A DNA stretch of 64,000 nt from Hyphococcus aureus (GCF_042643165.1 NZ_JBHRSH010000001.1:1860001-1924000); one strand, 5' to 3'. Counted from the first letter of the stretch, positions 36,736-45,661 are shown. Numbers and translations are program-made. The notes: a model not told the origin generated them from the letters alone.

Positions 36736-36861
36736 GTGCGGTTTGTAGGAATTCTGTTGCTGGTGGCCCTGGCCGGGCTGATTGGGCTTTTCGTTTATGG
36801 CCAGATGATGGAGCCGGAGACCCGCGAAATTCAGACGGAAGCCAATTATGAACCGCAATAA
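36736..36861 (+). CDS. small single-pass membrane protein, 41 aa
   Basis: Starts at a GTG with AGGGAG about 8 bases upstream and encodes a 41-residue protein: a hydrophobic helix at about 4-23 ('VGILLLVALAGLIGLF') and a short acidic/polar tail ending 'EANYEPQ'. Its last 14 bases overlap the start of the exported-protein gene at 36848 in another frame, which suggests translational coupling. I do not recognise the family. An in-frame ATG at 36691 would add 15 residues but has no clear ribosome-binding site. Confidence 0.6.
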   Translation: MRFVGILLLVALAGLIGLFVYGQMMEPETREIQTEANYEPQ

Positions 36862-38533
36862 GCTCCTCGCCGCAGCGGCCTCCGCCTTTGTCGCCGGGGC
36901 CAGCGTTCCCTTTGCGGTCGCCCAGATCGCGCCGCCGGACACCGTCGAAACCGCGCAGCTCCCAACGGATGCTTTCGCCATTGGCGGGCTTGAGGAGGGC
37001 GAGCGCGGGCTTCCCGCGACGCTCTGGACCAATTCCGATCCGCAGATTCTCGATTTCCTCTTGTCCCACGCGCCGGTGCGCCCGGCCTCGCCTAGCCTTG
37101 GCAGAGCGATGCGGCGGACGCTTTTGTCGCCCGGCGCCAAGCCCGCCGGGGCGGACGTCTCGCTTGGCGGCAAGAAAATGCTCGCGCTCGCGCGGGCAGG
37201 CTTCGTTGATGAGGCCCGCAATATCGCCAGTCTCGCAAGCGCCGGCCGCAACGATCTTGTCGTGGCTGAGGCCGACGCGACGATCAGCCTTCTGAACGGC
37301 GATGCTGAATACGCCTGCCGTCGCGGCGCCGGGCTTGCGGGCGGGCGCGAGGCGATTTTCTGGGTGCGGCTCAGAGCTTTCTGTTACGCCCGCGCCGGTG
37401 AGCTAGACGCGCTTGACCTCACCATGAATCTGCTGCGCGAGCGCGGCGCGATTTCCCAGGCGGATGAAGCCCTGTTTTTCGCCGCTGCTGCGGGCGCCCC
37501 GCCAAAGGACGTCCCGCCGATCACAACCCCGCTTCAATATGCTGCGCTCAAAGCTGCTGGCGTTGAGATGAGTCTCAACGATCTGGCGGGGGCCGAAGGC
37601 GGTGTCATAGCGGCGGTTGCGCGCGACGCCGGCGTTTCCAATGCGTTGCGGATCGAAGCCACCATGCGCGCCGTGGCGCTCGGCATCATGGAGCCATCGC
37701 GCCTCAACGCCCTGTTCAGCGGCATCCAGTTTGAAGTCGCCGATCTTGGAGCGGCGATCGATACGGCGGCGGCGCGGCCCGGCGATCCGGTCACGGATGC
37801 GCTCCTCTATCAATCTATCGCTGCGATGACGGCGCCTGAATTCATTCGCGACAAGGCGCAGCGCATTTCCCTTGCGCTTGCGCGCGCAGACAGTTTTCAC
37901 CGCGCCTATTCGCTGGCGCATCTTTATGCGGAGCAAATCGCCACGCTCGAAGGCGTGATTGTTTCTCCGGAAGAGGCGTCAAGCTTCGCCCTTGCCGCGA
38001 TGACCACCGGCGACAGTGTTGGCGCCGGCCGCTGGCTCGCCTCAATGATCGGCGCAAATGAAAGCGTCGCCGCCTTGCCTGAAGCGCTCGGGATTGAATT
38101 TATCGACCGGGTCAATTTGCTCTCGGTTCTCGATCCGCAAACGGCTGCGCGCATCGCCCGCGGCGCCGGGGTGTCTCTTCTTTCGAACGAACCGGGCGTG
38201 ACGGGTGCGGGAGCCCGCGCCCATGAAGACCCTTCGGTGACGGCCCGCATTCTGGAAGCGGCTTTTGACGCCGTGGCTGGCGAAAAGGTCGGTCAGGCGG
38301 GGCTTGCCGCGCTGGCGGCGTCGTCAGGTTCTGCGGCTTTTGGCGGCGAGGTTGAGGCCGTGATTATTGAAGAAGGTCTGGACGCGGCGGGGATGCCGGA
38401 GCTTGGCCGGCGTCACCAGTTCGAGCGCGCGCTGGCGTCCGCTTTCGCAGCCGCGCCTGCGGCGGGGCAAGCTGCGTCGACGAGCGAAGAGGGCGGTTTT
38501 GCGCCGCGCATCAAGCCGCCGAAAAGCCGGTGA
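36848..38533 (+). CDS. large exported protein of unknown function
   Basis: A 561 aa, alanine-rich protein with a clear signal peptide: basic NRNK, a hydrophobic stretch and a cleavage site after 'FAVA' near residue 25. The remainder looks helical, with alanine-rich repeating helix pairs like tetratricopeptide or Sel1-type solenoids, but no repeat is strong enough to name. The C terminus is basic ('RIKPPKSR'). It is translationally coupled to the 41 aa membrane protein upstream and lies 19 bases before xerD. Function unknown. Confidence 0.7.
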   Translation: MNRNKLLAAAASAFVAGASVPFAVAQIAPPDTVETAQLPTDAFAIGGLEEGERGLPATLWTNSDPQILDFLLSHAPVRPASPSLGRAMRRTLLSPGAKPAGADVSLGGKKMLALARAGFVDEARNIASLASAGRNDLVVAEADATISLLNGDAEYACRRGAGLAGGREAIFWVRLRAFCYARAGELDALDLTMNLLRERGAISQADEALFFAAAAGAPPKDVPPITTPLQYAALKAAGVEMSLNDLAGAEGGVIAAVARDAGVSNALRIEATMRAVALGIMEPSRLNALFSGIQFEVADLGAAIDTAAARPGDPVTDALLYQSIAAMTAPEFIRDKAQRISLALARADSFHRAYSLAHLYAEQIATLEGVIVSPEEASSFALAAMTTGDSVGAGRWLASMIGANESVAALPEALGIEFIDRVNLLSVLDPQTAARIARGAGVSLLSNEPGVTGAGARAHEDPSVTARILEAAFDAVAGEKVGQAGLAALAASSGSAAFGGEVEAVIIEEGLDAAGMPELGRRHQFERALASAFAAAPAAGQAASTSEEGGFAPRIKPPKSR

Positions 38534-38552
38534 TGTCTTTGATGGAAAAGCG

Positions 38553-39497
38553 ATGAGCGCAAAGCGCGCAGAAGCGTCGCAAACAAACGCCCGGCTGATA
38601 GAGGCGTTTCTGGAAATGATGGCGGTGGAGCGCGCTGCTGCAGCCAACACCCTAAAGAACTATGGCCGCGACCTTGAGCGGTTTTCTGTCTTCATTACCC
38701 ATCGTCATGAGACGCTGGAAACCGCTGGCGCCAACGACATCGCCGCCTGGTTGGAGGCGTTGGAACAACAGGAGCTGTCCGCAGCGACGGCCGCGCTGAA
38801 AACGTCCGCGCTGCGCCAGTTTTATCAGTTTCTCTATACGGAAGGGCTTCGCGCCGATAATCCGACGGCCGCAATTGAGCGCCCGAAAACACAAAGAGCG
38901 CTTCCCAAAATTCTCAGCCGCGAAGAGGTCGAGGCTTTGTTTGAGGCGGCGGAGGCGATTGAGGGCGCCAAGGGCAAGCGTCTTATCGCCATGCTGGAAA
39001 TTCTCTATGCGGGCGGGTTGCGTGTGTCGGAGCTTGTGGGCTTGCCGCTCGCCGCCATGCGCAAGGGCGAGCGGTTGTTGATCATCCGCGGCAAAGGCGA
39101 CAAGGAGCGTCTTGCGCCGCTGACCGCGCGGGCGGTCGAGGCCGTCGAGGCTTATCTCGGCGTGCGTGGCGAGTTTCTGGAAGAGGGCGCCGCCTCGCCA
39201 TGGCTGTTTCCCTCGCGCGGCAAAACCGGGCATATCACGGCGGCGCGGTTCGCCCAGATGCTCAAAGACCTCGCCGCCGCCGCCGGGGTGCTCCCGTCCA
39301 AGGTGTCTCCCCATGTCCTGCGCCATGCCTTTGCGACGCACCTGCTGGATGGCGGGGCTGATCTCAGAACCGTCCAGCAGATGCTGGGTCATGCGGACAT
39401 CACCACGACCGAGATCTACACCCATGTCGCTCAGGACCGGCTGCGCGATCTTGTCATGTCAAAACACCCACTGGCCCGGAAAAAGGGCGGAAAATAA
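38553..39497 (+). CDS. xerD: site-specific tyrosine recombinase XerD
   Basis: Resolves chromosome dimers at dif together with XerC and FtsK. It is 314 aa from ATG at 38553 (MSAKRAEAS), a normal XerD size. All catalytic residues are present: Arg157, Lys182, His254, Arg257, His280 and Tyr289. The N-terminal SAM-like domain starts 'LIEAFLEMMAVERAAAANTL'. An open frame extends upstream to 38367, inside the preceding gene, and is rejected as the start. XerC is not in this window. Confidence 0.93.
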   Translation: MSAKRAEASQTNARLIEAFLEMMAVERAAAANTLKNYGRDLERFSVFITHRHETLETAGANDIAAWLEALEQQELSAATAALKTSALRQFYQFLYTEGLRADNPTAAIERPKTQRALPKILSREEVEALFEAAEAIEGAKGKRLIAMLEILYAGGLRVSELVGLPLAAMRKGERLLIIRGKGDKERLAPLTARAVEAVEAYLGVRGEFLEEGAASPWLFPSRGKTGHITAARFAQMLKDLAAAAGVLPSKVSPHVLRHAFATHLLDGGADLRTVQQMLGHADITTTEIYTHVAQDRLRDLVMSKHPLARKKGGK

Positions 39498-39597
39498 GCG
39501 AATCTCCCGGCGCGACCTTAGAAGGGTTGCCGCCTATTTGCCAAAATACTAGGTATTGCAGAGATCCTTCTATCTCATCCCTAACCAAAGTTTTGTT

Positions 39598-40581
39598 ATG
39601 TCGTCGCCCATGCGCACTTATCTCGACTTCGAAAAACCGATCGCCGAACTTGAGGGCAAGATTTCTGATCTGCGCCAGATGGATGGCGAGACCGGCGTCA
39701 ATGTAGACGAAGAAATTGAAAAGCTTCAGGGCAAGGCGGACAGTCTTTTGTCCGACGCCTATTCAAAATTGTCGCGCTGGCAGAAGACGCAAGTCGCCCG
39801 TCACGGGTCGCGACCGCATTTCGCTGACTATGTAGCGCAGCTTGTCGATGACTTTACACCGCTCGCGGGCGACCGCGCCTTTGGCGAGGATGCGGCGATC
39901 CTTGGCGGACCGGCGCGCCTTCGTGGACGCTCGGTCATGCTCATCGGTCATGAAAAAGGCGCGGACACGGCGGGCCGTGTGAAACATAATTTCGGCATGG
40001 CCCGGCCCGAAGGCTATCGCAAGGCGATGCGCCTCATGGATATGGCCGAGCGTTTCAACATGCCTGTGGTGACACTCGTCGATACGCCCGGCGCCTATCC
40101 GGGTCGCGGCGCGGAAGAGCGCGGACAGGCCGAAGCAATTGCGTCGTGTACGGAAAAATGCCTTGGCCTCGGCGCTCCGCTGATCTCCGTCATTGTCGGC
40201 GAGGGCGGGTCTGGCGGCGCGGTTGCGCTGGCGGCGGCCAACAAGGTCCTGATGCTTGAACATTCGGTCTATTCGGTGATTTCGCCGGAAGGCTGCGCCT
40301 CCATTTTGTGGAAAGACGCCGCCGGCAAAGGCGAAAACAAGGCGCCGGATGCGGCGGAGGCGATGCGCATTTCCGCGCAGGATCTCCTCGAGCTTGGCGT
40401 CATAGACGGCGTGATCGCAGAGCCTGTTGGCGGCGCCCATCGCGATGCGGGGCTGACGATTGAACGTCTCGGCGATGCGGTAGAGTCTGCGATCCGCGAG
40501 CTTGAGCATCTTTCTCCGGATGAGCTGAAGCAACAGCGCCGGAATAAGTTCCTGTCGATCGGCCGCGTCGGCCTCGCTTAA
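39598..40581 (+). CDS. accA: acetyl-CoA carboxylase carboxyltransferase subunit alpha
   Basis: Transfers the carboxyl group from biotin to acetyl-CoA together with AccD. About 327 aa; the N terminus 'TYLDFEKPIAELEGKI', 'GRVKHNFGMARPEGYRKAMRLM' split over about 125-146, and 'GEGGSGGAVALA' (about 201-212) are hallmark AccA segments. The start is uncertain: ATG at 39598 (MSSPMRTY) and ATG at 39610 (MRTY) are both plausible and neither has a strong ribosome-binding site. It is separated from accBC, as is common. Confidence 0.94.
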   Translation: MSSPMRTYLDFEKPIAELEGKISDLRQMDGETGVNVDEEIEKLQGKADSLLSDAYSKLSRWQKTQVARHGSRPHFADYVAQLVDDFTPLAGDRAFGEDAAILGGPARLRGRSVMLIGHEKGADTAGRVKHNFGMARPEGYRKAMRLMDMAERFNMPVVTLVDTPGAYPGRGAEERGQAEAIASCTEKCLGLGAPLISVIVGEGGSGGAVALAAANKVLMLEHSVYSVISPEGCASILWKDAAGKGENKAPDAAEAMRISAQDLLELGVIDGVIAEPVGGAHRDAGLTIERLGDAVESAIRELEHLSPDELKQQRRNKFLSIGRVGLA

Positions 40582-40602
40582 GGCGCTTCAAATTTATTGG
40601 TT

Positions 40603-40743
40603 TTAATTGGACAGCGCGAGCAGCACGATGAGCGCCGCGACGCCTGCCGCAAGCAATATTGTTTTCAGCGGGAGATTGCGGGCGTTGCGCGGCGGCGGCG
40701 TTGGGAAGCCATCATCAAAGTCATGTTGATCGTCTGACGCCAC
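40603..40743 (-). CDS. small single-pass membrane protein, 46 aa
   Basis: A 46-residue reading frame starting with GTG at 40743, with GAGGA about 9 bases upstream. The N-terminal half is polar and proline-rich ('DDGFPTPPPRNARNLP'); the C-terminal half is one hydrophobic helix ('TILLAAGVAALIVLLAL') ending two residues before the stop, as in a tail-anchored protein. It is convergent with accA. Family not recognised; called on the ribosome-binding site and the tail-anchor layout. Confidence 0.55.
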   Translation of the reverse strand: MASDDQHDFDDGFPTPPPRNARNLPLKTILLAAGVAALIVLLALSN

Positions 40744-40823
40744 CTGCGCAGGTCCTCATTGCTTGCCTGAAAACGATAGCATGCATGAATGAAATTGCAC
40801 GAGACGCGTTGCGGTAAAGCGCG

Positions 40824-41165
40824 TCAGCTGCGGGACAAAACGCCGCTTAAAATGACATCGCCATTCTGACGGATGTCGATGCGCGCGCCATCTTCAAGTT
40901 TCGGCAGGATCGCACCACGCTTTGAGGTGAATGTTGCGTTGACGCGGCCTTTTACAATCTTCACCGTAACAACGCTGTGATCATTCGCCATGACCTGCGC
41001 TTCGCGTCCCGCCACTCCTTGAAGGTCGACCGAGAGTTTTGTCGCGCCGTCGCCGCCAATCAGATAGGAAATGGAGCCGCGGCCCGTGAAGCCGCTCACG
41101 CCGGTAAGCTTTGCGGAAAACGGCCGCCAAGCGAGCGGCAACGCCTTCGTGAGCATCTCAAGCAT
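40824..41165 (-). CDS. hypothetical protein, 113 aa
   Basis: A 113 aa protein with no signal peptide and a predicted mostly beta-strand composition ('GRGSISYLIGG', 'VVTVKIVKGRVNATF', 'DVILSGVLSRS'). ATG at 41165 has GGGGGA about 4 bases upstream. I do not recognise the family. It is flanked by the 46 aa membrane protein and the alpha/beta hydrolase on the same strand. Function unknown. Confidence 0.55.
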   Translation of the reverse strand: MLEMLTKALPLAWRPFSAKLTGVSGFTGRGSISYLIGGDGATKLSVDLQGVAGREAQVMANDHSVVTVKIVKGRVNATFTSKRGAILPKLEDGARIDIRQNGDVILSGVLSRS

Positions 41166-41259
41166 AATATCCCCCCGGACAGTTGCGCCAGTCTATCATT
41201 CTGGCTTGCAAAAGTTAATCCGGGGGAAATCCGTCAAAGGTTAAGCCTTTGGACAGCCT

Positions 41260-41934
41260 CTATTTTTCGCCGTGATACTCGCCTTCCGGCAGATCATGGG
41301 CGAGGCGGTTGTCGAGATAAGTCTCGGCGGTCTTGATGAACGCCTCAATATGGGACTCGAAGAAATGGTCTGCGCCGGGCACCACTTCGAATTCGATCTT
41401 GCGCCCCTTTTGCGTCCGTGTGCGCTCGACCATGCCGCGGGTTTCTTCGGGCATGCAAATCTTGTCATGCTCGGCGTGGATAACGACGCCGGAAGACGGG
41501 CAGGGCGCCAGGAACGAAAAATCATACAGATTGGCGGGCGTTGAGCCGGCGATGAAGCCGACGATTTCGGGTCTGCGCATCAATAGCTGCATCGCAATCC
41601 AGGAGCCGAAGGAAAAGCCGGCGACCCAGCTAAAGGGCGCATTCGGGTTCAACTGCTGCATGTAATCAAGCGCGGTCGCGGCGTCCGCCAGTTCGCCCTG
41701 GCCTTGATCATACTCGCCTTGGCTGCGGCCGACGCCGCGGAAATTGAAGCGCATGGTCGAGAAACCGCGGCGCACGAACATCTGGTACAGTTCATAGGTG
41801 GCGCGATTGTTCATGGTCCCGCCGAACATCGGATGCGGGTGCAGGATCAGGGCGACAGGCGGATTATCGCCTTTCCCCTTTTGATAGCGGCCTTCAAGGC
41901 GTCCTTCCGGACCGGCGAAAATCACTTCTGGCAT
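41260..41934 (-). CDS. alpha/beta hydrolase (COG2945-like)
   Basis: A 224 aa alpha/beta-fold hydrolase. The oxyanion region 'LILHPHPMFGGTMNN' (about 29-43) and nucleophile elbow 'GFSFGS' (about 106-111, Ser109) fit the COG2945 group. 'HAEHDKICMPEE' supplies the Asp and 'GADHFFESH' the His of the triad. The C-terminal residues are 'GEYHGEK'. Substrate not known. It is divergent from the suf operon, and the 259-base gap carries a candidate IscR-type promoter for suf. Confidence 0.85.
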   Translation of the reverse strand: MPEVIFAGPEGRLEGRYQKGKGDNPPVALILHPHPMFGGTMNNRATYELYQMFVRRGFSTMRFNFRGVGRSQGEYDQGQGELADAATALDYMQQLNPNAPFSWVAGFSFGSWIAMQLLMRRPEIVGFIAGSTPANLYDFSFLAPCPSSGVVIHAEHDKICMPEETRGMVERTRTQKGRKIEFEVVPGADHFFESHIEAFIKTAETYLDNRLAHDLPEGEYHGEK

Positions 41935-42051
41935 CGTCTACCTTTTCAAATCCTGACGGGGCAGGGGCGAAACCCCAGCCGCTCACTCACTTTTCATCCC
42001 CTGGAGACGCAGAAATCGTCATTTTCACCGGTTTTTCAAGCGGCGCTAATG

Positions 42052-42080
42052 TTGACTGTTTTGGTCGGATTTCTTATCTC
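42052..42080 (+). promoter_or_regulatory. candidate suf operon promoter with IscR-like operator
   Basis: TTGACT at 42052-42057 is followed after 17 bases by TATCTC at 42075-42080, a plausible -35/-10 pair. The spacer includes GAC and GTC half-sites (GAC 42054-42056, GTC 42064-42066) in inverted orientation, as IscR-type operators of alphaproteobacteria often overlap the -35 region. IscR is encoded first in the operon, so autoregulation is likely. Sites read by eye. Confidence 0.4.
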
Positions 42081-42193
42081 GGCTGCGCAAGGGGTCGAAG
42101 AGCGGGCGCGTATAGCACGTTTTCCCTTTGGCGCCAGCCGAACCGGCCAAACCGCGCGGATCAGGCGCACAGGCTTATAAGAGGATTTGCCAA

Positions 42194-42679
42194 GTGAAAC
42201 TCACCACCAAAGGCAGATATGCGGTTTCGGCCCTCGCCGATATTGCGGCGACCGGGGCGGCGACGGGCAGCGACGGTCCGGTCGCCCTTTCCGACGTGGC
42301 GCTGCGTCAGGGGATTTCGCTTTCTTACCTCGAACAGCTTTTCGCAAAACTCCGCCGCGCCGGTCTGGTGGAAAGCGTTCGCGGCGTCGCCGGCGGCTAC
42401 GCGTTGACGGCGCCCGCCTCCGAGACGCGGGTTGCGGATATTATTGCTGCTGTGGATGAGGAAATTCGCACAACCGCCTGCGCCACAGGGTCCGCCATCG
42501 GTTGTCAGGGAACGAGTGCGCGATGCCTCACCCATGATTTGTGGGATGAGCTTGGCCGTCAGATCGAAGTGTTTCTCAACGCCGTCACGCTCGAAGACAT
42601 TATTGAGCGCCGCGTCGCCGGCATGGCGGCGGTGAACGCGCCCATCCGTGAAAACAGTTTTGCGGGGGCGGCGGAATGA
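42194..42679 (+). CDS. iscR: Rrf2-family iron-sulfur regulator IscR
   Basis: Winged-helix repressor that senses a [2Fe-2S] cluster and controls Fe-S assembly genes. It is 161 aa from GTG at 42194, which has AGAGGA 8 bases upstream; the longer frame from 42128 is rejected. The N terminus 'KLTTKGRYAVSALADIA' is the DNA-binding part, and the cluster ligands are Cys96, Cys104 and Cys111, followed by His114 in 'CLTHDLW'. It is the first gene of the suf operon and its stop overlaps the next start by 4 bases. Confidence 0.93.
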   Translation: MKLTTKGRYAVSALADIAATGAATGSDGPVALSDVALRQGISLSYLEQLFAKLRRAGLVESVRGVAGGYALTAPASETRVADIIAAVDEEIRTTACATGSAIGCQGTSARCLTHDLWDELGRQIEVFLNAVTLEDIIERRVAGMAAVNAPIRENSFAGAAE

Positions 42680-43815
42680 AACGGCATTATTTGGATCACA
42701 ACGCGACCGCGCCCATTCGACCCGAGGTGATCGATCTTGTGGCCGAGACGATGCGTCATGACGGCAATTCGCTGTCGGTGCATGAAGAGGGACGGCGCGC
42801 GCACAAAATTCTGGAAGATGCGCGCGAACAGGTGCGGTCTTTGGTCAATGCGCCAGTCAATGGCGTCATCTTCACGAGCGGCGGAACGGAGTCGATCCAT
42901 TATGCGCTGCATGGCGCAATGGCGCCGCACAAGATCAAACGGTTTTTCATCAGCGCGCTTGAACATACGGCGGTCGCCGCCAACGCCGAAACCACCGGCG
43001 CCGACATCGAAATCATTCCTGCGCTGCGCTCGGGCCTTGTTGATCTCGCCTGGCTGAAAGACCGGCTCGCCAATTATGATGTGCAACGCGACGGCGGCTT
43101 CATGGTCTGTCTCATGTTCGCCAACAACGAGACCGGCGTCATTCAGCCGGTCGCAGAGGCGGCGGCGATTACGCATGAAGCGGACGGGCTTCTCTTCTGC
43201 GATGCCGCGCAGGCGGTGGGCAAGGTTCCCGTCAACTTTGTCATGTCGGGCGCGGACATCATGTCGTTCACCGGCCATAAATTTGGCGGTCCCATCGGCG
43301 TTGGCGCGCTGGTCGCGGGCCCGAACCTGCCGCTGGAACCGCAGATGCGCGGCGGCGGCCATGAGAGCAATCGCCGCGCCGGCACCCATAATGTGGCGGG
43401 GATCGCCGGGCTGGGTCTGGCTTGCGAGTCTGCGAAAGACAGCCTCGCGCGCGCCGATGACATCACCGCCTTGCGCAATCGCATGGAAGACGCGGCGATT
43501 GCGGCGGGCGCGAAAATCTGGGGCGCCAGCGAAGAGCGTTTGCCCGGCACGCTTTGTCTGTCGGCGGACGGCTTTCCCGGCGCCACGCAATTGATGACCA
43601 TGGATCTCGCCGGGCTCGCGATTTCGGCGGGCAGCGCATGCTCCTCAGGCAAGACAAAACCGAGCCATGTGTTGACCGCCATGGGCGCAAGCGAAGAAGA
43701 GGCGACCTCGGCCATCCGCGTCTCCCTCGGCTGGAACTCGGGCGCCGAAGACGCCGACGCCTTCATACGCGAATGGCCGAAAGCTTACACGCGCATCAAA
43801 GCGAGGGCGGCGTGA
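42676..43815 (+). CDS. cysteine desulfurase, IscS/NifS type (group I)
   Basis: PLP enzyme that takes sulfur from cysteine as an enzyme-bound persulfide. It is 379 aa; PLP Lys202 is in 'FTGHKFGGP' and the catalytic Cys322 sits in the flexible 'SAGSACSSG' loop characteristic of group I enzymes. The operon also encodes a group II SufS enzyme at 49779, so both types are present. The start overlaps iscR by 4 bases and the stop overlaps the next gene by one base (TGATG). Confidence 0.93.
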   Translation: MKRHYLDHNATAPIRPEVIDLVAETMRHDGNSLSVHEEGRRAHKILEDAREQVRSLVNAPVNGVIFTSGGTESIHYALHGAMAPHKIKRFFISALEHTAVAANAETTGADIEIIPALRSGLVDLAWLKDRLANYDVQRDGGFMVCLMFANNETGVIQPVAEAAAITHEADGLLFCDAAQAVGKVPVNFVMSGADIMSFTGHKFGGPIGVGALVAGPNLPLEPQMRGGGHESNRRAGTHNVAGIAGLGLACESAKDSLARADDITALRNRMEDAAIAAGAKIWGASEERLPGTLCLSADGFPGATQLMTMDLAGLAISAGSACSSGKTKPSHVLTAMGASEEEATSAIRVSLGWNSGAEDADAFIREWPKAYTRIKARAA

Positions 43816-44111
43816 TGGCATCGTTTCGTATATATTTTCTATTTCCGATTTTCGTCGCGCTTTTGGTTCCGTTTTTTGCGGGCATAGCGATATTGCTCAA
43901 ATGTTTCGCTGGGCTTCTGACTAAAGCTTACCTTGAAGGTGCTCTTCTTCTGGCTGTTATCGGATATGTGCTTTTGTTTGTGTTCTTGATGATCCGGCAA
44001 GTTTTTTGGGTCGAAAAAATAATGGAAAAAACGGGCTTAAGCGTTGAAGAGTTAGATGCGTTGCCGAGGGCGCAGCAAAAAGAAATTATTGAAAAGTTTG
44101 GGAACGCATAA
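43815..44111 (+). CDS. AT-rich small membrane protein inserted in suf operon
   Basis: A 98 aa protein with two hydrophobic segments (about 5-29 and 42-63) and a charged cytoplasmic tail 'EKTGLSVEELDALPRAQQKEIIEKF'. The start shares a base with the desulfurase stop (TGATG), and the stop shares a base with the sufB start (TAATG), so it is exactly spliced in. Its GC content is about 42 percent over 240 bases I counted, well below the GC-rich neighbours. The family is not recognised and codon use suggests later acquisition. Confidence 0.72.
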   Translation: MASFRIYFLFPIFVALLVPFFAGIAILLKCFAGLLTKAYLEGALLLAVIGYVLLFVFLMIRQVFWVEKIMEKTGLSVEELDALPRAQQKEIIEKFGNA

Positions 44112-45661
44112 TGTCCGAAATCAAAGAAACCATTTCCAAAGACACCGTCGCCACAGCGAAATCGCTGGAGACCTATAAATACGGTTTCTCGACCGATATT
44201 GAATCGGTGAAGGCGCCGAAGGGTCTCAATGAAGACACGGTGCGGTTCATCTCCGCCAAAAAGGAAGAGCCGGAATGGCTGCTCGAATGGCGCCTCGAAG
44301 CGTTCCGGCGCTGGCTGACCATGACCGAGCCGACCTGGGCGATGGTTCACTATCCGAAGATCGATTATCAGGACGCCTATTATTATTCCGAACCGACATC
44401 GGGCGCGAAATACGACTCCATTGACGATGTGCCGCCGGAAATTCTCGCCGACTTTGAAAAGCTCGGCATTCCCTTGCGCGAGGCGGAAGTGCTGCTCGGT
44501 GTTGCGGGCGCCGGCGCCAGTCCCGGCGAGGCGAGAACGCATCCCGATGGCCCAACTCCAAACGAGGCGGCGCCGGAAAAGAAGAAAGTCGCCGTCGATG
44601 CGGTGTTCGATTCCGTCTCCGTCGCCACGACCTTCAAGAAAGAGCTTCAGAAAGCCGGCGTCATCTTCATGTCGATTTCCGAGGCCGTGCGCGAGCACCC
44701 CGATTTGGTCCGGAAGTATCTCGGCACGGTGGTGCCGACCTCCGACAATTTCTTTGCGACCCTGAACTCTGCGGTCTTTTCCGACGGCACCTTCGTTTAT
44801 GTGCCGGAGGGCGTTCGCTGCCCCATGGAGCTGTCCACATATTTCCGTATCAACGAAGCGAATACCGGCCAGTTTGAGCGCACGCTCATCGTCGCGGCGC
44901 CGGGGTCATACGTGTCTTATCTCGAAGGCTGCACTGCGCCCATGCGCGATGAAAACCAGTTGCACGCCGCCGTGGTTGAACTCGTCGTCGAAGACGACGC
45001 GGAGATCAAATATTCAACCGTGCAGAACTGGTACCCCGGCGACAAGGACGGCAAGGGCGGCATCTATAATTTCGTGACCAAGCGCGCCGACTGCCGCGGG
45101 GTGAATTCCAAAGTCTCATGGACGCAGGTGGAGACCGGCTCCGCCGTGACGTGGAAATATCCGTCCTGCGTGCTGAAAGGCGATAACAGCCAGGGCGAGT
45201 TCTACTCCATCGCCATCACCAACAATCACCAACAGGCCGACACCGGCACCAAGATGATTCACCTGGGCAAGAACACCAAGTCGCGGATCATTTCGAAGGG
45301 AATTTCCGCCGGCAAATCGAACTCCACCTATCGCGGTCTCGTCAGCATTCACCGCAAGGCCGAGGGCGCGCGCAACTTCACCCAGTGCGACTCGCTGTTG
45401 ATCGGGAATAATTGCGGCGCGCATACGGTGCCTTATGTGGAATCGAAAAACCCGCGCGCGATCCTCGAGCACGAAGCGACCACCTCGCGTCTTTCCGAAG
45501 ACCAGCTCTTTTATTGCCAGCAACGCGGTTTGTCGGAAGAAGAATCCGTGGCGCTTCTCGTCAACGGCTTCTGCAAGGAAGTGTTGCAGGAGCTGCCCAT
45601 GGAATTCGCCGTCGAAGCGCAGAAGCTCGTGAGCGTCAGCTTAGAGGGGAGCGTTGGGTGA
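44111..45661 (+). CDS. sufB: Fe-S cluster assembly scaffold protein SufB
   Basis: Core scaffold of the SufBCD complex on which Fe-S clusters are built. It is 516 aa, slightly longer than E. coli SufB, with a low-complexity linker (about 136-165) between the N-terminal and beta-helix domains. The region 'CPMELSTYFRIN' and the C-terminal 'QQRGLSEEESVALLVNGFC' are typical. It starts in the stop of the AT-rich membrane gene and its stop TGA overlaps the ATG of the first cupin. Confidence 0.96.
   Translation: MSEIKETISKDTVATAKSLETYKYGFSTDIESVKAPKGLNEDTVRFISAKKEEPEWLLEWRLEAFRRWLTMTEPTWAMVHYPKIDYQDAYYYSEPTSGAKYDSIDDVPPEILADFEKLGIPLREAEVLLGVAGAGASPGEARTHPDGPTPNEAAPEKKKVAVDAVFDSVSVATTFKKELQKAGVIFMSISEAVREHPDLVRKYLGTVVPTSDNFFATLNSAVFSDGTFVYVPEGVRCPMELSTYFRINEANTGQFERTLIVAAPGSYVSYLEGCTAPMRDENQLHAAVVELVVEDDAEIKYSTVQNWYPGDKDGKGGIYNFVTKRADCRGVNSKVSWTQVETGSAVTWKYPSCVLKGDNSQGEFYSIAITNNHQQADTGTKMIHLGKNTKSRIISKGISAGKSNSTYRGLVSIHRKAEGARNFTQCDSLLIGNNCGAHTVPYVESKNPRAILEHEATTSRLSEDQLFYCQQRGLSEEESVALLVNGFCKEVLQELPMEFAVEAQKLVSVSLEGSVG

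Noticed and set aside
38367..38552. Longer start for xerD
   Set aside because: The added 62 residues are arginine-rich, lie inside the preceding gene and are not part of XerD; ATG at 38553 gives the family N terminus.
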